From the NCBI GenBank assembly GCA_016873225.1, contig VGXS01000006.1, positions 62,001 through 126,000 on the forward strand: a DNA stretch of 64,000 nt, in the 5' to 3' direction. The stretch is from Planctomycetota bacterium. Lineage in GTDB: Bacteria > Planctomycetota > Planctomycetia > Gemmatales > Gemmataceae. Below are positions 25,128 through 35,400 of the stretch, in pieces (position 1 is the first letter of the stretch; each line of letters opens with the position of its first letter). The notes below the pieces were generated by a model. That model was given only the letters and a program-made list of their open reading frames with translations, made no database searches and had not been told where the DNA came from. A program made the translations under genes and the position numbers.

Positions 25128-27782
25128 TCAGCGGGTCGGCCAAATCCACAAGGCTCCGTCCCGGCCCGCCACGGCCACGCCGCCTTCGCCCATGGCCATG
25201 GCGGCGGGATTTTCAGGACATTTGTCGTCCCAGATGGTTGTTCCGTCCCGGGAGTCCAACCGTTCAACGATGCCGCCGGCCGTGGCGATGCCCGCGATGC
25301 CGTCGAGGATATTCTCGCTGAAGGCCAGGATGGGCGTCGCCCGCCGGGCGATGACTTTCCAGCCGTCGGCCGTGGCGCTTTCAAGCGCGCCATGGCTAAG
25401 GCGGAGGCGTCCGGATAACACCGGAGGCCGGAAGGATTCCGATGCCGGACTGACTTCGCCATCCGGGCTCACCCCGCGCGCGGAATCCGTTCCACCATTC
25501 TTGCCGGCCACCACCCATCGGCCGTCGCTCCAGCCGAGGCGGTCGAGGCGCCATCCCTCCATGCGAAGGCGTCTTGGAAAAGCCTCCGGAACAAGGGGGC
25601 GTTTTTCCCAGTGGTCCCCGGCCAGGGCCGGATGAACGAACAACCCGCTTTCCCACCAGGCCCTCGCGGGGCCGGCCACTCCACGGATCACTTGCTGACC
25701 GCCGTCATCCAGGTTCCATGCCTGCGCGATGCCACCGCCCCACGAAAGACAGCGCGCTCCGTCGGGAGCCAGGTCGATTCCCTCAATGGCGGTTCCGGGC
25801 GTCATCCAGAATTGCAAGCCCCGGCCGCGGGCGGCGTCGAGAACGCGGAGTTCCGTTCCGCCCGCGCTCACCAACCGGGAACCATCCGCGGAAAAGCGCA
25901 GGAAGGCGCACGGCCCCAGCCTGGGTTCAAAGGCCGTGTCGCGATCGCCATTGGTGGTTTCCCACTTGCGGATTTTTCCATTGGACGCGGCCACCAGGAA
26001 ACGCCCATCCGGGCTCAAGGCGAATGGTGAGCCGGCCCCGGGAATCGAAACGCGACGCGAATCGTGCCTGATCACATCAATCCTCGGCGGATTCAGCCAG
26101 CGGATCGCCAGGACGGGCGCGCTATCGGCCCATCGGGCGTCGGGCGACTCCCCCGTGAGTGTTTGTTCGGGTCGCAATCCTTTTCCCAAAAGTTCCAGGC
26201 TGCTGTCGCCCCAGCGCGCGGCCTTGGCGCCGTCGCGCGCCACCGCCAAGCCCGACCAGGGCCCGGGAGGGCCGGACAGTACCCTTTGTCCATTGGGGGA
26301 AAAAACCGCGATTCCGCCCGAATCGGACATGACCCAATGGTTCCCATCCGCCGGGCTTTCCAGCATGCGCGTCTTCCCCTCATGTTCCAGAGAAATGGCC
26401 TCCCCGTGAGGGTTGATAATCATGGCCCGGCCGTCCGCATTGGAAACCAAGGCGGTTCCGGGATGGATGCGCCGCGAGATTTCGGAGATTCCCGGCCTTG
26501 AGGTGGCGCCAAGGTTCTGGCGGTCGATGACCGCGCGTTGGCGCCAAAGGGATTCCTCAAAAAGCGGCATTTCCCCCGGGGAATCAGCCCCAGCCAGGCT
26601 GATGAAACGCTGCCATTGGAATTTGTCCCATGCCGCTTGCGCCGCCGCCACCCGCATCAGCCTTGCCGTTCGCCTGGATTCGGCGACGGCCATGCTGAAT
26701 CGCACCGTCTCCTGCTTAAGCAGCGCGGCTTCCCTGAGCGCCAGCATGCCGAACGCCACCGAAAAGGCGGTTCCCAAGGCGACCGCCGCCATGAGCGAAC
26801 CGATCGACCATGCCAAGGCAGGGTTTCGCCTTGTCCATTTCAGGCCGCGTTCGAAACGGGTGACGGCGCGCACGGCGATCGGTCGCCCTTCGAGCCAGGC
26901 CTCGATGTCGGCGGCCAAGTCCGCCGTCGAACGGTAGCGTTTTTCAGGATCCTTCCGCAGCGCGTGGAGGCAGATCGTGTTCAGGTCGGCGGGGATCGCG
27001 TCGTTGAGCGCGCGTGGTGCCACGGGTTCGGCGCCTGTGATCCGCTGCATGACCTGCATGACGGTCACCCCCGTGAACGGCACCCGGCCGGTGAGGCATT
27101 CGTACATCATGGCGCCCAGCGCCCAGACATCCGTCGCCGGGCCGATGCGCCCCGGGGCATTGATCTGCTCGGGGGCCATGTAGGCGGGCGTTCCCGCGAT
27201 GATGTTGTCGCGAGAATGGAACGCGTCGGTGGCCTTGGCCAGTCCGAAATCGGCCAGCTTGAGGACATTTCCGTTGGCGATGAGCACATTTCCCGGCTTG
27301 ATGTCGCGGTGGATGATGCCTTCGGCATGGGCATGGCCGGCGGCGCGGGCGACCGTGAGGATCGCCTGACATGCCGCCTCGAGAGCCATCGGCCCTTCGC
27401 GCAACCTGTCGGCGAGGCTTCCCCTGGGGCAAAACTCAAGGCTGTACCACTCCACCGACTCATGGATTCCGAAATCATGAATCCGGATGATGTTGGGATG
27501 GTCGAGTCGGGCCACCGCCCGCGCCTCGGCCATGAACCTCTCCCTTTCCTCGCCGGTGGCGGCGGGATTGAGCAGGCGCTTGAGCGCGATAATCCTGTCG
27601 AGTCCCTTGTGGCGGGCCTTGTAGACCTGTCCGTTGCCGCCCGCACCAAGGCGCGCGAGGATCTCATATCCCGCCGGGCACCATGCTGAGTGGGCTGGAA
27701 CGGGGGGATTGGTTAATGGCGAACCCGCCGGCAGGGTGGCGTGAAGGTCGGGCGGTGGATCGGCACCTTGCTCCCCGGTCAT
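25128..27782 (-). CDS. Membrane-anchored Ser/Thr protein kinase with C-terminal propeller-like region
   Basis: An 884-residue Hanks-type kinase. The kinase domain (about 40-300) has the glycine loop LGAGGNGQVYKARH, catalytic lysine in ALKRLL (about 68), HRDIKPGN (about 158), DFGLA (about 178), APEQ and DVWALGAMMYE. One membrane segment follows (around 320-350, SLMAAVALGTAFSVAFGML). The C-terminal 500 residues hold repeated WD40/PQQ-like blades (SPDGRFLVAASNGKIRKWE, SADGSRLVSAGG, PDGARCLSWGGG), probably outside the membrane or as a docking platform. Start at 27782 overlaps the stop of the TPR-like gene by 4 bases; the frame runs on to 27878 inside that gene without support. It is thus translationally coupled to that gene. 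Confidence 0.92.
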   Translation of the reverse strand: MTGEQGADPPPDLHATLPAGSPLTNPPVPAHSAWCPAGYEILARLGAGGNGQVYKARHKGLDRIIALKRLLNPAATGEERERFMAEARAVARLDHPNIIRIHDFGIHESVEWYSLEFCPRGSLADRLREGPMALEAACQAILTVARAAGHAHAEGIIHRDIKPGNVLIANGNVLKLADFGLAKATDAFHSRDNIIAGTPAYMAPEQINAPGRIGPATDVWALGAMMYECLTGRVPFTGVTVMQVMQRITGAEPVAPRALNDAIPADLNTICLHALRKDPEKRYRSTADLAADIEAWLEGRPIAVRAVTRFERGLKWTRRNPALAWSIGSLMAAVALGTAFSVAFGMLALREAALLKQETVRFSMAVAESRRTARLMRVAAAQAAWDKFQWQRFISLAGADSPGEMPLFEESLWRQRAVIDRQNLGATSRPGISEISRRIHPGTALVSNADGRAMIINPHGEAISLEHEGKTRMLESPADGNHWVMSDSGGIAVFSPNGQRVLSGPPGPWSGLAVARDGAKAARWGDSSLELLGKGLRPEQTLTGESPDARWADSAPVLAIRWLNPPRIDVIRHDSRRVSIPGAGSPFALSPDGRFLVAASNGKIRKWETTNGDRDTAFEPRLGPCAFLRFSADGSRLVSAGGTELRVLDAARGRGLQFWMTPGTAIEGIDLAPDGARCLSWGGGIAQAWNLDDGGQQVIRGVAGPARAWWESGLFVHPALAGDHWEKRPLVPEAFPRRLRMEGWRLDRLGWSDGRWVVAGKNGGTDSARGVSPDGEVSPASESFRPPVLSGRLRLSHGALESATADGWKVIARRATPILAFSENILDGIAGIATAGGIVERLDSRDGTTIWDDKCPENPAAMAMGEGGVAVAGRDGALWIWPTR

Positions 27783-28888
27783 CGGGGTGGCCTCCGTCCA
27801 AACCAAGTGGCGAGCTGCCATCGCGCCAGGAAGGCTCCGATGGCGCCGGTACCCACCCCGACGGAGAAGATCCGCCAAAACGATCCAAAGTCGGCTGAGA
27901 CCTCAGCCTGGCTTGGCCCTGATGTCGCTTCGGTCTCTGGCGCCGTCGCCGGATTTGGCTCGGCGGGAGGAACGGAGGCCTTGAGGACTTCAATGTGGCG
28001 AGCCAAAATTCGCACATGGCGCATTTGGCGCGCGCTTGCCAGTTCTTCCAAAACGCGCAAGCCCTCATTGTTCTCGCCCGCGGCATTGAGCGTTTCCCCA
28101 AGCAGCCAAAACACCCGGTTTTCCATGGGGAACCAGACGGCCAATTGCCGCGCCTGATCGAGCGCATCGCCGGGCAGGCCTTCCCAAGTGATCCGATCGG
28201 CGGGACCGGGACGATAGGCCTCGGGGGCCGCCGGGTAGACCGGTCCATCCCAGACCATGTCAGGGCCGGCCTGGTTGGGATCGAACCTTGGCGGCGGGTT
28301 GGTCGCTTCCAGTAGCCTGCCCCGCAGCATTTTCAGTTGGGCGCGCTCGGCGTGAAGCAAAAAGCGCCAGGTCGAGAGGCTCCAACCTTGGGGTGCCTTG
28401 GAAGCTATTTCAGGCCAAGCCTTGAGCGCTTGTGATTGCATCAGATAGGCGCGCTCGGCGAAATCTCGACCCATGCCCCGAACCGCCAGTTCGTGGTAGG
28501 TGGTGGCCAGATTCGCCAGCACCTGGAACCGGATGGGGTCGCGGGCCTCGAGTCGGCCTTGAAGCGAATCCAGCAGGGGACGGGCCAATTCCGGTTGGCC
28601 AAGCCGCAGGTGGCATACCGCCAGGTCCATGAGGTCATTGGCGGGGCCGTCGCCGGATGTCTTTTTCAATTGATCACGGAGGGCGATGAATTCGGCCCTT
28701 AGCGACCCGGCCACCACAGGCCGCTTTTCGTCGTGTGTGCCCGCGTCTCGCAGTTCACCGAGAAGCAGGCGCATGTCGCGGTGGCTTGCCGCGACGGGCG
28801 GAAGTTTTTCAAGCCTGCCGTAAACCCCGGCCGCGGCGGGGTTCACGAAAACAAGCAGAAGCAGCGGAACGACGCGCGAGATTCGCAT
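27779..28888 (-). CDS. Exported TPR-like protein with C-terminal membrane anchor, coupled to the kinase
   Basis: A 369-residue protein of no family I can name. A signal peptide (residues 1-20, VVPLLLLVFVNPAAA) is followed by helical repeat-like segments (DLAVCHLRLGQPELARPLLDSL, ARQLAVWFPMENRVFWLLGETLNAAGENNEGLRVLEEL), similar to TPRs, then a Pro/Ala/Glu linker and a final membrane helix (SVGVGTGAIGAFLARW) before GRRPPR. It could hold periplasmic repeats next to the coupled kinase, acting as its sensor or partner; that is inference. Start uncertain: ATGs at 28888, 28897 and 28900 are all in frame, and none has a clear ribosome-binding site. The open frame continues to 29659 only as antisense to the peptidase gene. 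Confidence 0.7.
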   Translation of the reverse strand: MRISRVVPLLLLVFVNPAAAGVYGRLEKLPPVAASHRDMRLLLGELRDAGTHDEKRPVVAGSLRAEFIALRDQLKKTSGDGPANDLMDLAVCHLRLGQPELARPLLDSLQGRLEARDPIRFQVLANLATTYHELAVRGMGRDFAERAYLMQSQALKAWPEIASKAPQGWSLSTWRFLLHAERAQLKMLRGRLLEATNPPPRFDPNQAGPDMVWDGPVYPAAPEAYRPGPADRITWEGLPGDALDQARQLAVWFPMENRVFWLLGETLNAAGENNEGLRVLEELASARQMRHVRILARHIEVLKASVPPAEPNPATAPETEATSGPSQAEVSADFGSFWRIFSVGVGTGAIGAFLARWQLATWFGRRPPR

Positions 28889-28981
28889 GATTCCCATCAT
28901 CTTAACCCGGAGAGGACTGGTTGACAGGTTTGGACCAAATGGTCTATGCCGTGCCCTCCCGGTGGAGGACCTCGGCCAAAA

Positions 28982-31900
28982 ATGGTGGCGGCGCTGATCG
29001 TATTGGCGGGCATCGCGCTGGGTGGTGATTCCACCCCGCCCGCCGCGTTGCCTCCCCCTCGCCACGGGTATCCCGCACACCTGCCGGAATTCGTTCTCGC
29101 CATGCGCATCGATCCGCAGGAAAAGCGGGTCACCGTGACGGAGGAACTCACCTGGACCCATCCGGGTGGTCCACCTGTCGAAAACCTGGTCATCCAGGCC
29201 CATGCGGCTTTCGTTCTTCCCGAATCCGAGCAGGGAGCGATGGCCAAGACGCTGGAAATGCTGAGGTTGGACCCGAGGGACGCCCTCGGCGTGAAGCGTC
29301 CCGCGCTCGAGTTTCAATCCGTTTCGTTGTTTCACGACGGTCAATGGGCCAGCCAGCCGGCCATTCTGGGCGGTTCCACGGGAACAAACCTGGAGTTGAA
29401 ACTCCCCGCGCGGGTCGCGGCGGGAGGCAAGGTGCGGGCCAAGCTGGAATTCACGGTCAGGCTCGATGAGAAGCAGGGGCGTTGGGGCCTGTGGAACGGC
29501 GTGGTGAACCTGATGCAATGGTTGCCCGTTCCTGCCGTTTACGATGGCGAAAGGGGATGGCAGCCATCGCCATTCCTGCCATGGCACCAACCATTCCTCA
29601 ACGAGGCGGGACACTATAGGGCGGAAATCCAGTTGCCCGCGGGCTGGGAACTGGCGCATTCGGGGCAGGCCGTCGAGGAGACGGGTGCCGGACCCGGCTG
29701 GAAGGCGGTACGGGTCGAGGCCCGGGCGGTGAGGGATTTTTCACTGGCCGCGAGCGCGAATTATGTGATCGCCCGAACCACGGCGGCCGTGAAGGGGCGC
29801 GATCCGGTTCTTGTGAAAGTGGCGGCGCTGAAGCACCACGCCCGGCTTGCCGAAAAGATGGCGGCGCTCGCGGCCGACGCCGTCAGCACCTACAGCGCCT
29901 GGATGGGCGCCTACCCGTGGCCCGAATTGACCATCGCCGAAACCTATTTCGGCTGGAACGGCAATGAAGGCGGATCGGTCATCATGATCGATGAGCGGGT
30001 CTTCAACCTTCCGGCGCTCGCCGATGGATTCATTGAATACCTGATCGTCCATGAGACTTGCCACCAGTGGTGGTACAACGCCGTCGGAACCGACGGCTAC
30101 CGGGAGCCGTTCATCGACGAGGGACTCGCCACGGCCCTGAGCCACCGCCTGATCAACGGCCGGCGCGGACGCAATAACACGATGCTCACCTATCCGGATA
30201 AGCTGGAATGGCTCCCGAACATACCGCGCGAGAGCTACCGGAACCGGGGTTGGTCGGGGCTGGTTCATTCCGGGTTCGACGGGCCCGTGCAGCGCGGCAT
30301 GCAGGAGCATGGCAACCTCGCGAGGCTTTTTGGAACCGCTTACGACAAGTCGAGCAAGGTCTTCGACATCCTTGCCGAAAGGCTTGGCGACGCCGCGTTC
30401 CTGGAATTCCTCACAACCCTCCAGCGCAAGTACCGTCACAGGATCATGCGCGCCGCCGATCTCGAGGCGGAACTGGCCGACTTCACCGGCCGGGACTGGA
30501 CCGGATTCTTCGACAAGTGGTGGCGCGGCGAGGGGCGCGTCGATTGGGCCGTGGACAGCGCCGAAACGATTGATGAGAAGGGGCCGAGGCCCGTGGCCCG
30601 TCTTCGCCGCCGGGAGGATGTTTCCCGCGTGAGGGTCGTGCTTTCCCGTTCCGGTCCGACTGATGAGGCCACCAGCCTCGGGTTTCGCCTGCCGGGGCAA
30701 CCGGGCTACCCGATCCGCGTGCCCGTGGCGACCGGCCTGCAATGGAAGGGGGACAATCCGCCAGCGGAAGTCACGCCCTTGCCCGACGGCAGGGTCCAGG
30801 TGGTCGTGGAATTGCCGGTTGAACCCGAGTCGGTGATGGTTGATCCCGACATGGTGCTTCCCGACCCGAGGTTGGCGAACAACCATACCGACCTGTCGCC
30901 CGCCATGCGCGCGACCTGGCTCTACACGATGGCCGATGAGAACGACCTCACGACGGCCAACGACCGCTGGAACATCATTTTCGGCCCATGGATTTACGGA
31001 TCGGCCTACAGCAACCCCTGGTACACCCGCACGACGATGCTGGGCCTGAGGGCCGGCGCGTTCAAGTCGCAGGAATTCAACGGCGGGGTTTACGCGGCCT
31101 ACCGAACCGATTACCGGGATGTGGTACTGGGCGTGGATGGCACTTGGGAGCACTGGCCCGACAGCCCATGGCAGACAGGCTTCAATGCCGAGCAAAGGCT
31201 TTACGAGTTCGAGTCGGGGCAATCCTCACCCGTCAGGGCGACGCTTTTTGCCCGGCATATCCTGTTCGCGAACTCGAGCCTTTACCAGTTGCCGTTCGAC
31301 TTCAACGAGGTTTACGCGACTTACACGGGCAACTTTCTCCCCTACAGTTCGCAGTTGCCGCAGGGGGCCGTGCGGTTTTCCAATACCACGACGGCGGGTT
31401 GGCATTTGCGCCGCAATCGCCAAACCCCGTACTGGGATCCGTCGATGGGTTGGCAGTTCGACGCGGTTGTCGAGGGGGGTGGGGCGGATCTCGACTCCTA
31501 TTCGGGAATGTTCCGGGCCTGGGCCCAGGGCGTGTTGGTGCAGCAGTTGCCCGACTTCTCCGAATGGATCCCGGAGGGCCCCTTGGCCCGTCTTGTCCGT
31601 CCCGCGGCGCTGGCCCTTGCCGAAACACGGCTGGCCCTGAGGGCCTATGGCGGCACCGCGCTTCCCAGCCGGGGCGCCTTCTTCCCCTTGGGCGGAGGGG
31701 AATCGTTCCGCGGCTTCGACATGGCCCAGCGGCAGGGAAGCACCGTGTGGGTCGGGTCGGTGGAATGGCGACTGCCCGTGATGCGGCATCTGGAATGGGA
31801 TGTGCTCGACCATGTGGCCGGGGTGCGCGGAGTTCAGGTCGCGCTCTTTTACGATGTGGGAGACGCGTTGGCGGCCGGAAATTCCTATGGCCCCGTGGCC

Positions 31901-32041
31901 CACGCCGTGGGCGCCGGACTCCGTTTCGACGGGGTCCTGCTCAGCTTTGTCGAACGCGCCACATTCAGGTTCGACTTCGCCCAAGCCATCGGTCAGGGGA
32001 CGGGGCCGCAATTCTGGTTCGGCGTGAACCAGCCTTTCTGA
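28982..32041 (+). CDS. M1-type zinc metallopeptidase fused to a predicted outer-membrane beta-barrel
   Basis: A 1019-residue exported protein. Residues 1-16 form a signal-like segment. An M1 aminopeptidase-like module covers about 30-560: GWNGNEGGSVIMID lies where M1 enzymes bind substrate N-termini, and the zinc motif HETCH (357-361) with Glu380 gives HExxH-x18-E. From about residue 640 to the end the chain turns into alternating strands with aromatic girdles (for example GPWIYGSAYSNPWYTRTTMLGLRAG), contains FFPLGGGESFRGFD, a motif of Omp85/BamA-type barrels, and ends GVNQPF with C-terminal Phe, the usual barrel-assembly signal. So a peptidase seems to be tethered at the outer membrane. GGAGG lies 13 bases before ATG 28982; the earlier ATG at 28946 is less likely. 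Confidence 0.82.
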   Translation: MVAALIVLAGIALGGDSTPPAALPPPRHGYPAHLPEFVLAMRIDPQEKRVTVTEELTWTHPGGPPVENLVIQAHAAFVLPESEQGAMAKTLEMLRLDPRDALGVKRPALEFQSVSLFHDGQWASQPAILGGSTGTNLELKLPARVAAGGKVRAKLEFTVRLDEKQGRWGLWNGVVNLMQWLPVPAVYDGERGWQPSPFLPWHQPFLNEAGHYRAEIQLPAGWELAHSGQAVEETGAGPGWKAVRVEARAVRDFSLAASANYVIARTTAAVKGRDPVLVKVAALKHHARLAEKMAALAADAVSTYSAWMGAYPWPELTIAETYFGWNGNEGGSVIMIDERVFNLPALADGFIEYLIVHETCHQWWYNAVGTDGYREPFIDEGLATALSHRLINGRRGRNNTMLTYPDKLEWLPNIPRESYRNRGWSGLVHSGFDGPVQRGMQEHGNLARLFGTAYDKSSKVFDILAERLGDAAFLEFLTTLQRKYRHRIMRAADLEAELADFTGRDWTGFFDKWWRGEGRVDWAVDSAETIDEKGPRPVARLRRREDVSRVRVVLSRSGPTDEATSLGFRLPGQPGYPIRVPVATGLQWKGDNPPAEVTPLPDGRVQVVVELPVEPESVMVDPDMVLPDPRLANNHTDLSPAMRATWLYTMADENDLTTANDRWNIIFGPWIYGSAYSNPWYTRTTMLGLRAGAFKSQEFNGGVYAAYRTDYRDVVLGVDGTWEHWPDSPWQTGFNAEQRLYEFESGQSSPVRATLFARHILFANSSLYQLPFDFNEVYATYTGNFLPYSSQLPQGAVRFSNTTTAGWHLRRNRQTPYWDPSMGWQFDAVVEGGGADLDSYSGMFRAWAQGVLVQQLPDFSEWIPEGPLARLVRPAALALAETRLALRAYGGTALPSRGAFFPLGGGESFRGFDMAQRQGSTVWVGSVEWRLPVMRHLEWDVLDHVAGVRGVQVALFYDVGDALAAGNSYGPVAHAVGAGLRFDGVLLSFVERATFRFDFAQAIGQGTGPQFWFGVNQPF

Positions 32042-32047
32042 CGCAAG

Positions 32048-32311
32048 TCACTTCGCGGGCGCCACCGCGATATCACCCGTTTCAGAAACAAAAAGCCAGG
32101 TTCCCGTCGCCTCATCCTTGAAGATCTCCACGCCCACGCGGCGCGTGCCGGGCCCCACCTCGTTTTCACCAGCCTTGCGCACGGCGATCACCGCGCTTGA
32201 TTTCCATTCAGGCGCCTTGGGCTTGGCGTCCTGGAAGGCTTGGGAGCGCGGAAGAAGATGGGTGACTGCCGCGCCCGTGAGGAACATCGCGAAAAATTGC
32301 AAGAAACGCAT
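32048..32311 (-). CDS. Small exported protein of unknown function
   Basis: An 87-residue protein with a signal-peptide-like N-terminus (FLQFFAMFLTGAAVTHLLPRSQA) and a short domain WKSSAVIAVRKAGENEVGPGTRRVGVEIFKDEATGTWLFVSETGDIAVAP, probably beta-rich. I do not recognise the family. The ATG at 32311 has GGGAG about 9 bases upstream. It ends 6 bases from the convergent peptidase stop and is divergent from the secretin gene, so it is a single-gene unit. Confidence 0.55.
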   Translation of the reverse strand: MRFLQFFAMFLTGAAVTHLLPRSQAFQDAKPKAPEWKSSAVIAVRKAGENEVGPGTRRVGVEIFKDEATGTWLFVSETGDIAVAPAK

Positions 32312-32469
32312 GCCCTGTCTCCCTTGGAGTTTCCAAGTTACCAGACATGATCGCGGGGAAAATCGGAATTCCCCTGAAACGATCTTGATCTGGCCATGAG
32401 GGAAACTTATAGCCCGCGCCACATGCCGTCGTCATGCGGCGGTTGAATTGGTTCGAAAGGAGGCCGGGG

Positions 32470-35400
32470 GTGGCTGGATTTTCCAAAAGCGTGCGGGAAA
32501 GGGGCCGGCGTTGGCTGAGTTGCGCCCTGGCCGCGGGCCTGATGGGACAGATGGCGGTTGCCGGGGGGCCCGCCGTTCGTTCCACAAGCCTTGCCGGCCA
32601 CATGGTTGTGCTGGCGCCGTCGAAGGGGCACCAGGCCCTCACAGCGGCGATCGAGGCCCAAAGGCGGGGCGACTATGAGTCGGCCTTGAAGTCGATCACC
32701 GAGGCCAAGGCGCGCCAGTCGGATCTCAGCCCCGTCGAGGTCGCCGAACTGACAACGCTGATCGAGGCCAACAAGGCGGCCCTCGACGCGCGGAAGAAGG
32801 GTTCCGCCCAGGTTGACGCCATCGAGCGGTTGCTCGCCGCTGGCCAGAAAACCACCGCCGCCGACATGATGAAGCGCCTTTCGGTGAACGAGCAGTTTCT
32901 TTCCTCGGCCGACCGCGATCGGTTGGCTCGCATGCGGGGACAGGATTCGGCCGCCGTGGCGCCGGCATCCGCCGTGGTTCCCGCGGCCAGCAAGGCCAAG
33001 ATTGTCACGCCCGCCATGGAAGACCCGCGTGGGATGCTTGTCGCCGGCCGCAACCTGATGCTGGTTGGAAAATTCCAGGAGGTGGCGGAAATCGCCGCGA
33101 AGGCCGAGGCGACTGGCGTGGCTTTCGCACCCAACGAGGACAGCCCGCAGAAACTGCGCGCCGATCTGGCCAAATATCAGCGTGATCCCCAATTCCTTCT
33201 GGCGGCGTCGCATCAGGCGCTGCGCGCCAACGACCTCGCGAGGGCGGAGTCGCTGGCCCGGCAGGCCGAGAAGGCCGCGGGTCCGACCACCTTCATGTTC
33301 ACGCCCGACAGTCCCGCCAAGGTGTTGAGGCAAATCGACGCGGCCAAGGCCGGCGCCGGGGCGATGACCACGAAGCTGCCCGCTGATTCCCAAGCAGGCA
33401 AGTCCGCCGAATTGGTGAAGGCTCCAGAGCCCGCCAAACCATCCGAGACCATCAAGGCGCCCGAGGTTTTCACCCCCGCCCTGCCAAAGGAAACTGCCAA
33501 GGTCTACGATTCGCCCAAATTGGCTGATCCGGTGAAGGCCGACCTCGCCAAGGTTGAGGAATCGTCCGCCGGGAAGAAAGTGGACGGAGCGCCTTCTCCC
33601 AAGGCACCGCCCAAGGAACTGGTCGCCTTGGGCCGAAAGGCCCTTTCCGAAGGCCAAATCGATGAGGCGATGAAGCTGGCTCTCCAGGCGAAAGCCGCTC
33701 CCGGCGCCCGCTATGGATTGTTCGAGGATAATCCCGACCGATTGAAGTCGGATGTTGAAAGGGCCCGCGCCAAGCGCGATCAGGCCGAGGTGATCAGGCT
33801 GATGGCCGAGGCCAGGAAGTTGCAGCAGGCCGGCGACCTTGATGGCGCGGCCAAGCTGGCCTACAAGGCGCGGCAGCTCCGCGGCCCCTCGGCGATGTGG
33901 GAAATGTCCGAACGGCCCGAGAAGCTCATCTCCGAAATCCACGCGGCCCAGTCGAAGGTTGCCGCGGGAACCGACGCCAAGGCGCGGCAAGCCCGCTCCC
34001 AACTCACCGAAGCGCGGGGCGCGCTCAAGGCGGGAGATGTCGCGGGCAGCCGCAAACTGCTCGAGCAGGTGGAAGCACTGCGTGTCAATTTCGACAAGCC
34101 CGGCGAGGACACGCCTGAAAAACTCCGCAAGGACCTGGAGGTTGTCATTGCCAGCAGGGTGTCGGCCACGGGTTCGGCTCCCTCGGTGGCCCCCAAGCCG
34201 GCGGTGGAAAAACCGGGCCTTCCTTCCGTTGCCGTCAAGGCTCCAGGCAATGACTCGCCATCCCAACCCGTGGCGACGAAGCCTCCGGCTGTTTCATCCA
34301 TTCCGGCGCTTCCCAGCGACCCCGAATCCGTGTCCACTCCGTCACTACCATCAGGCCTGACCATTCCATCGCTTCCCGTGGCCTCCAAGCCGGCGGTGAT
34401 GCCTCCGGTTCCCATGGTGGGCATGAACTCCGAGGGGCCATCGGGCTTGCCGAACTTGCCAAAGGTCGAGGCAAGCCAAGCATCGGGCATTCCCGCGATG
34501 CCCGGCGCCGCCGTGTCCGGGCAGGGAAAAACTCTTCTTGAAAAGGCTCGTGTGGAACTTCGCGCCGGCCAGACCGCCAACGCCCGCAGGCTCGCCGAGG
34601 AGGCGTTCCAGGGGCCCTATGGAGTCAAGGAGGAGGCATCCGTCGTCCTGCGAACGATTGATTCCGAGGAAAACAACCAAAAAGCGCTTGAAAGCCGGCG
34701 CACATTCGACGCCGTGGTGAGCGCCTACAACCGCAAGGAATATGAGCAGGCCCGCAACCTGCTGGCCGCGGTGAATGACAAGCTTCTCGACAAGGAACGC
34801 CAATCCCGTCTCAAGGAAATCATGTCGACTCCAGGCATGCTTCCCGGGGCCGCCGCGGCCCAGGCCGGAAAAGTGCCCGCCTCGGGTTCGCTTCCCGGTG
34901 GCATGCTGCCGGAAGGTCCCGGAGCAGTGGCTTCCCTGCCTTCCTTGCCCGGTGCCGAGCCGAAGGGTGATTCGCTTTCGCAAGCCCAGGCGATGCAAAA
35001 GGTGAAGTTCGACAAGATGCAGCAGCAGGGGCTCGATGCCCAGCGCGAGGCCGCTGAGAAATTCCGCGCCGGACAGGCCGACGCCGCCCTGGACATCCTT
35101 GGCGACTACCTGCAGGACCTGGAAGGCTGCGGGCTGGAAGCCTCCAAGCTGGCGCAACTGCGCCGGCCCGTGGAATCTCGCCTGCAGCATTTCAAGCTTC
35201 TCAAGGCCCAAAAGGAATTCCTCGACAAGGATTCGACCGCCAAGGAAGGGAAGAAGAATCCGATCGGCCAGAAAATGCTCGCGGAGGAGAACCGGAACAA
35301 GAAGGTCGCCGAACAGATGAAACTGTTCAACACGGCCTTCAAGGAAGGCAAGTATCTCGAGGCTGAAAGCTACGCGATGCGGGCCCAGGAACTCGATCCC

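Noticed and set aside
29741-31222. Minus-strand open frame of 493 codons
   Set aside because: Antisense to the metallopeptidase-barrel gene, which carries the zinc motif; no independent support.
32407-34266. Minus-strand open frame of 619 codons
   Set aside because: It is antisense to the secretin gene, and its sequence is Gly/Arg/Leu-rich with no recognisable motif; a shadow of the strong coding strand.
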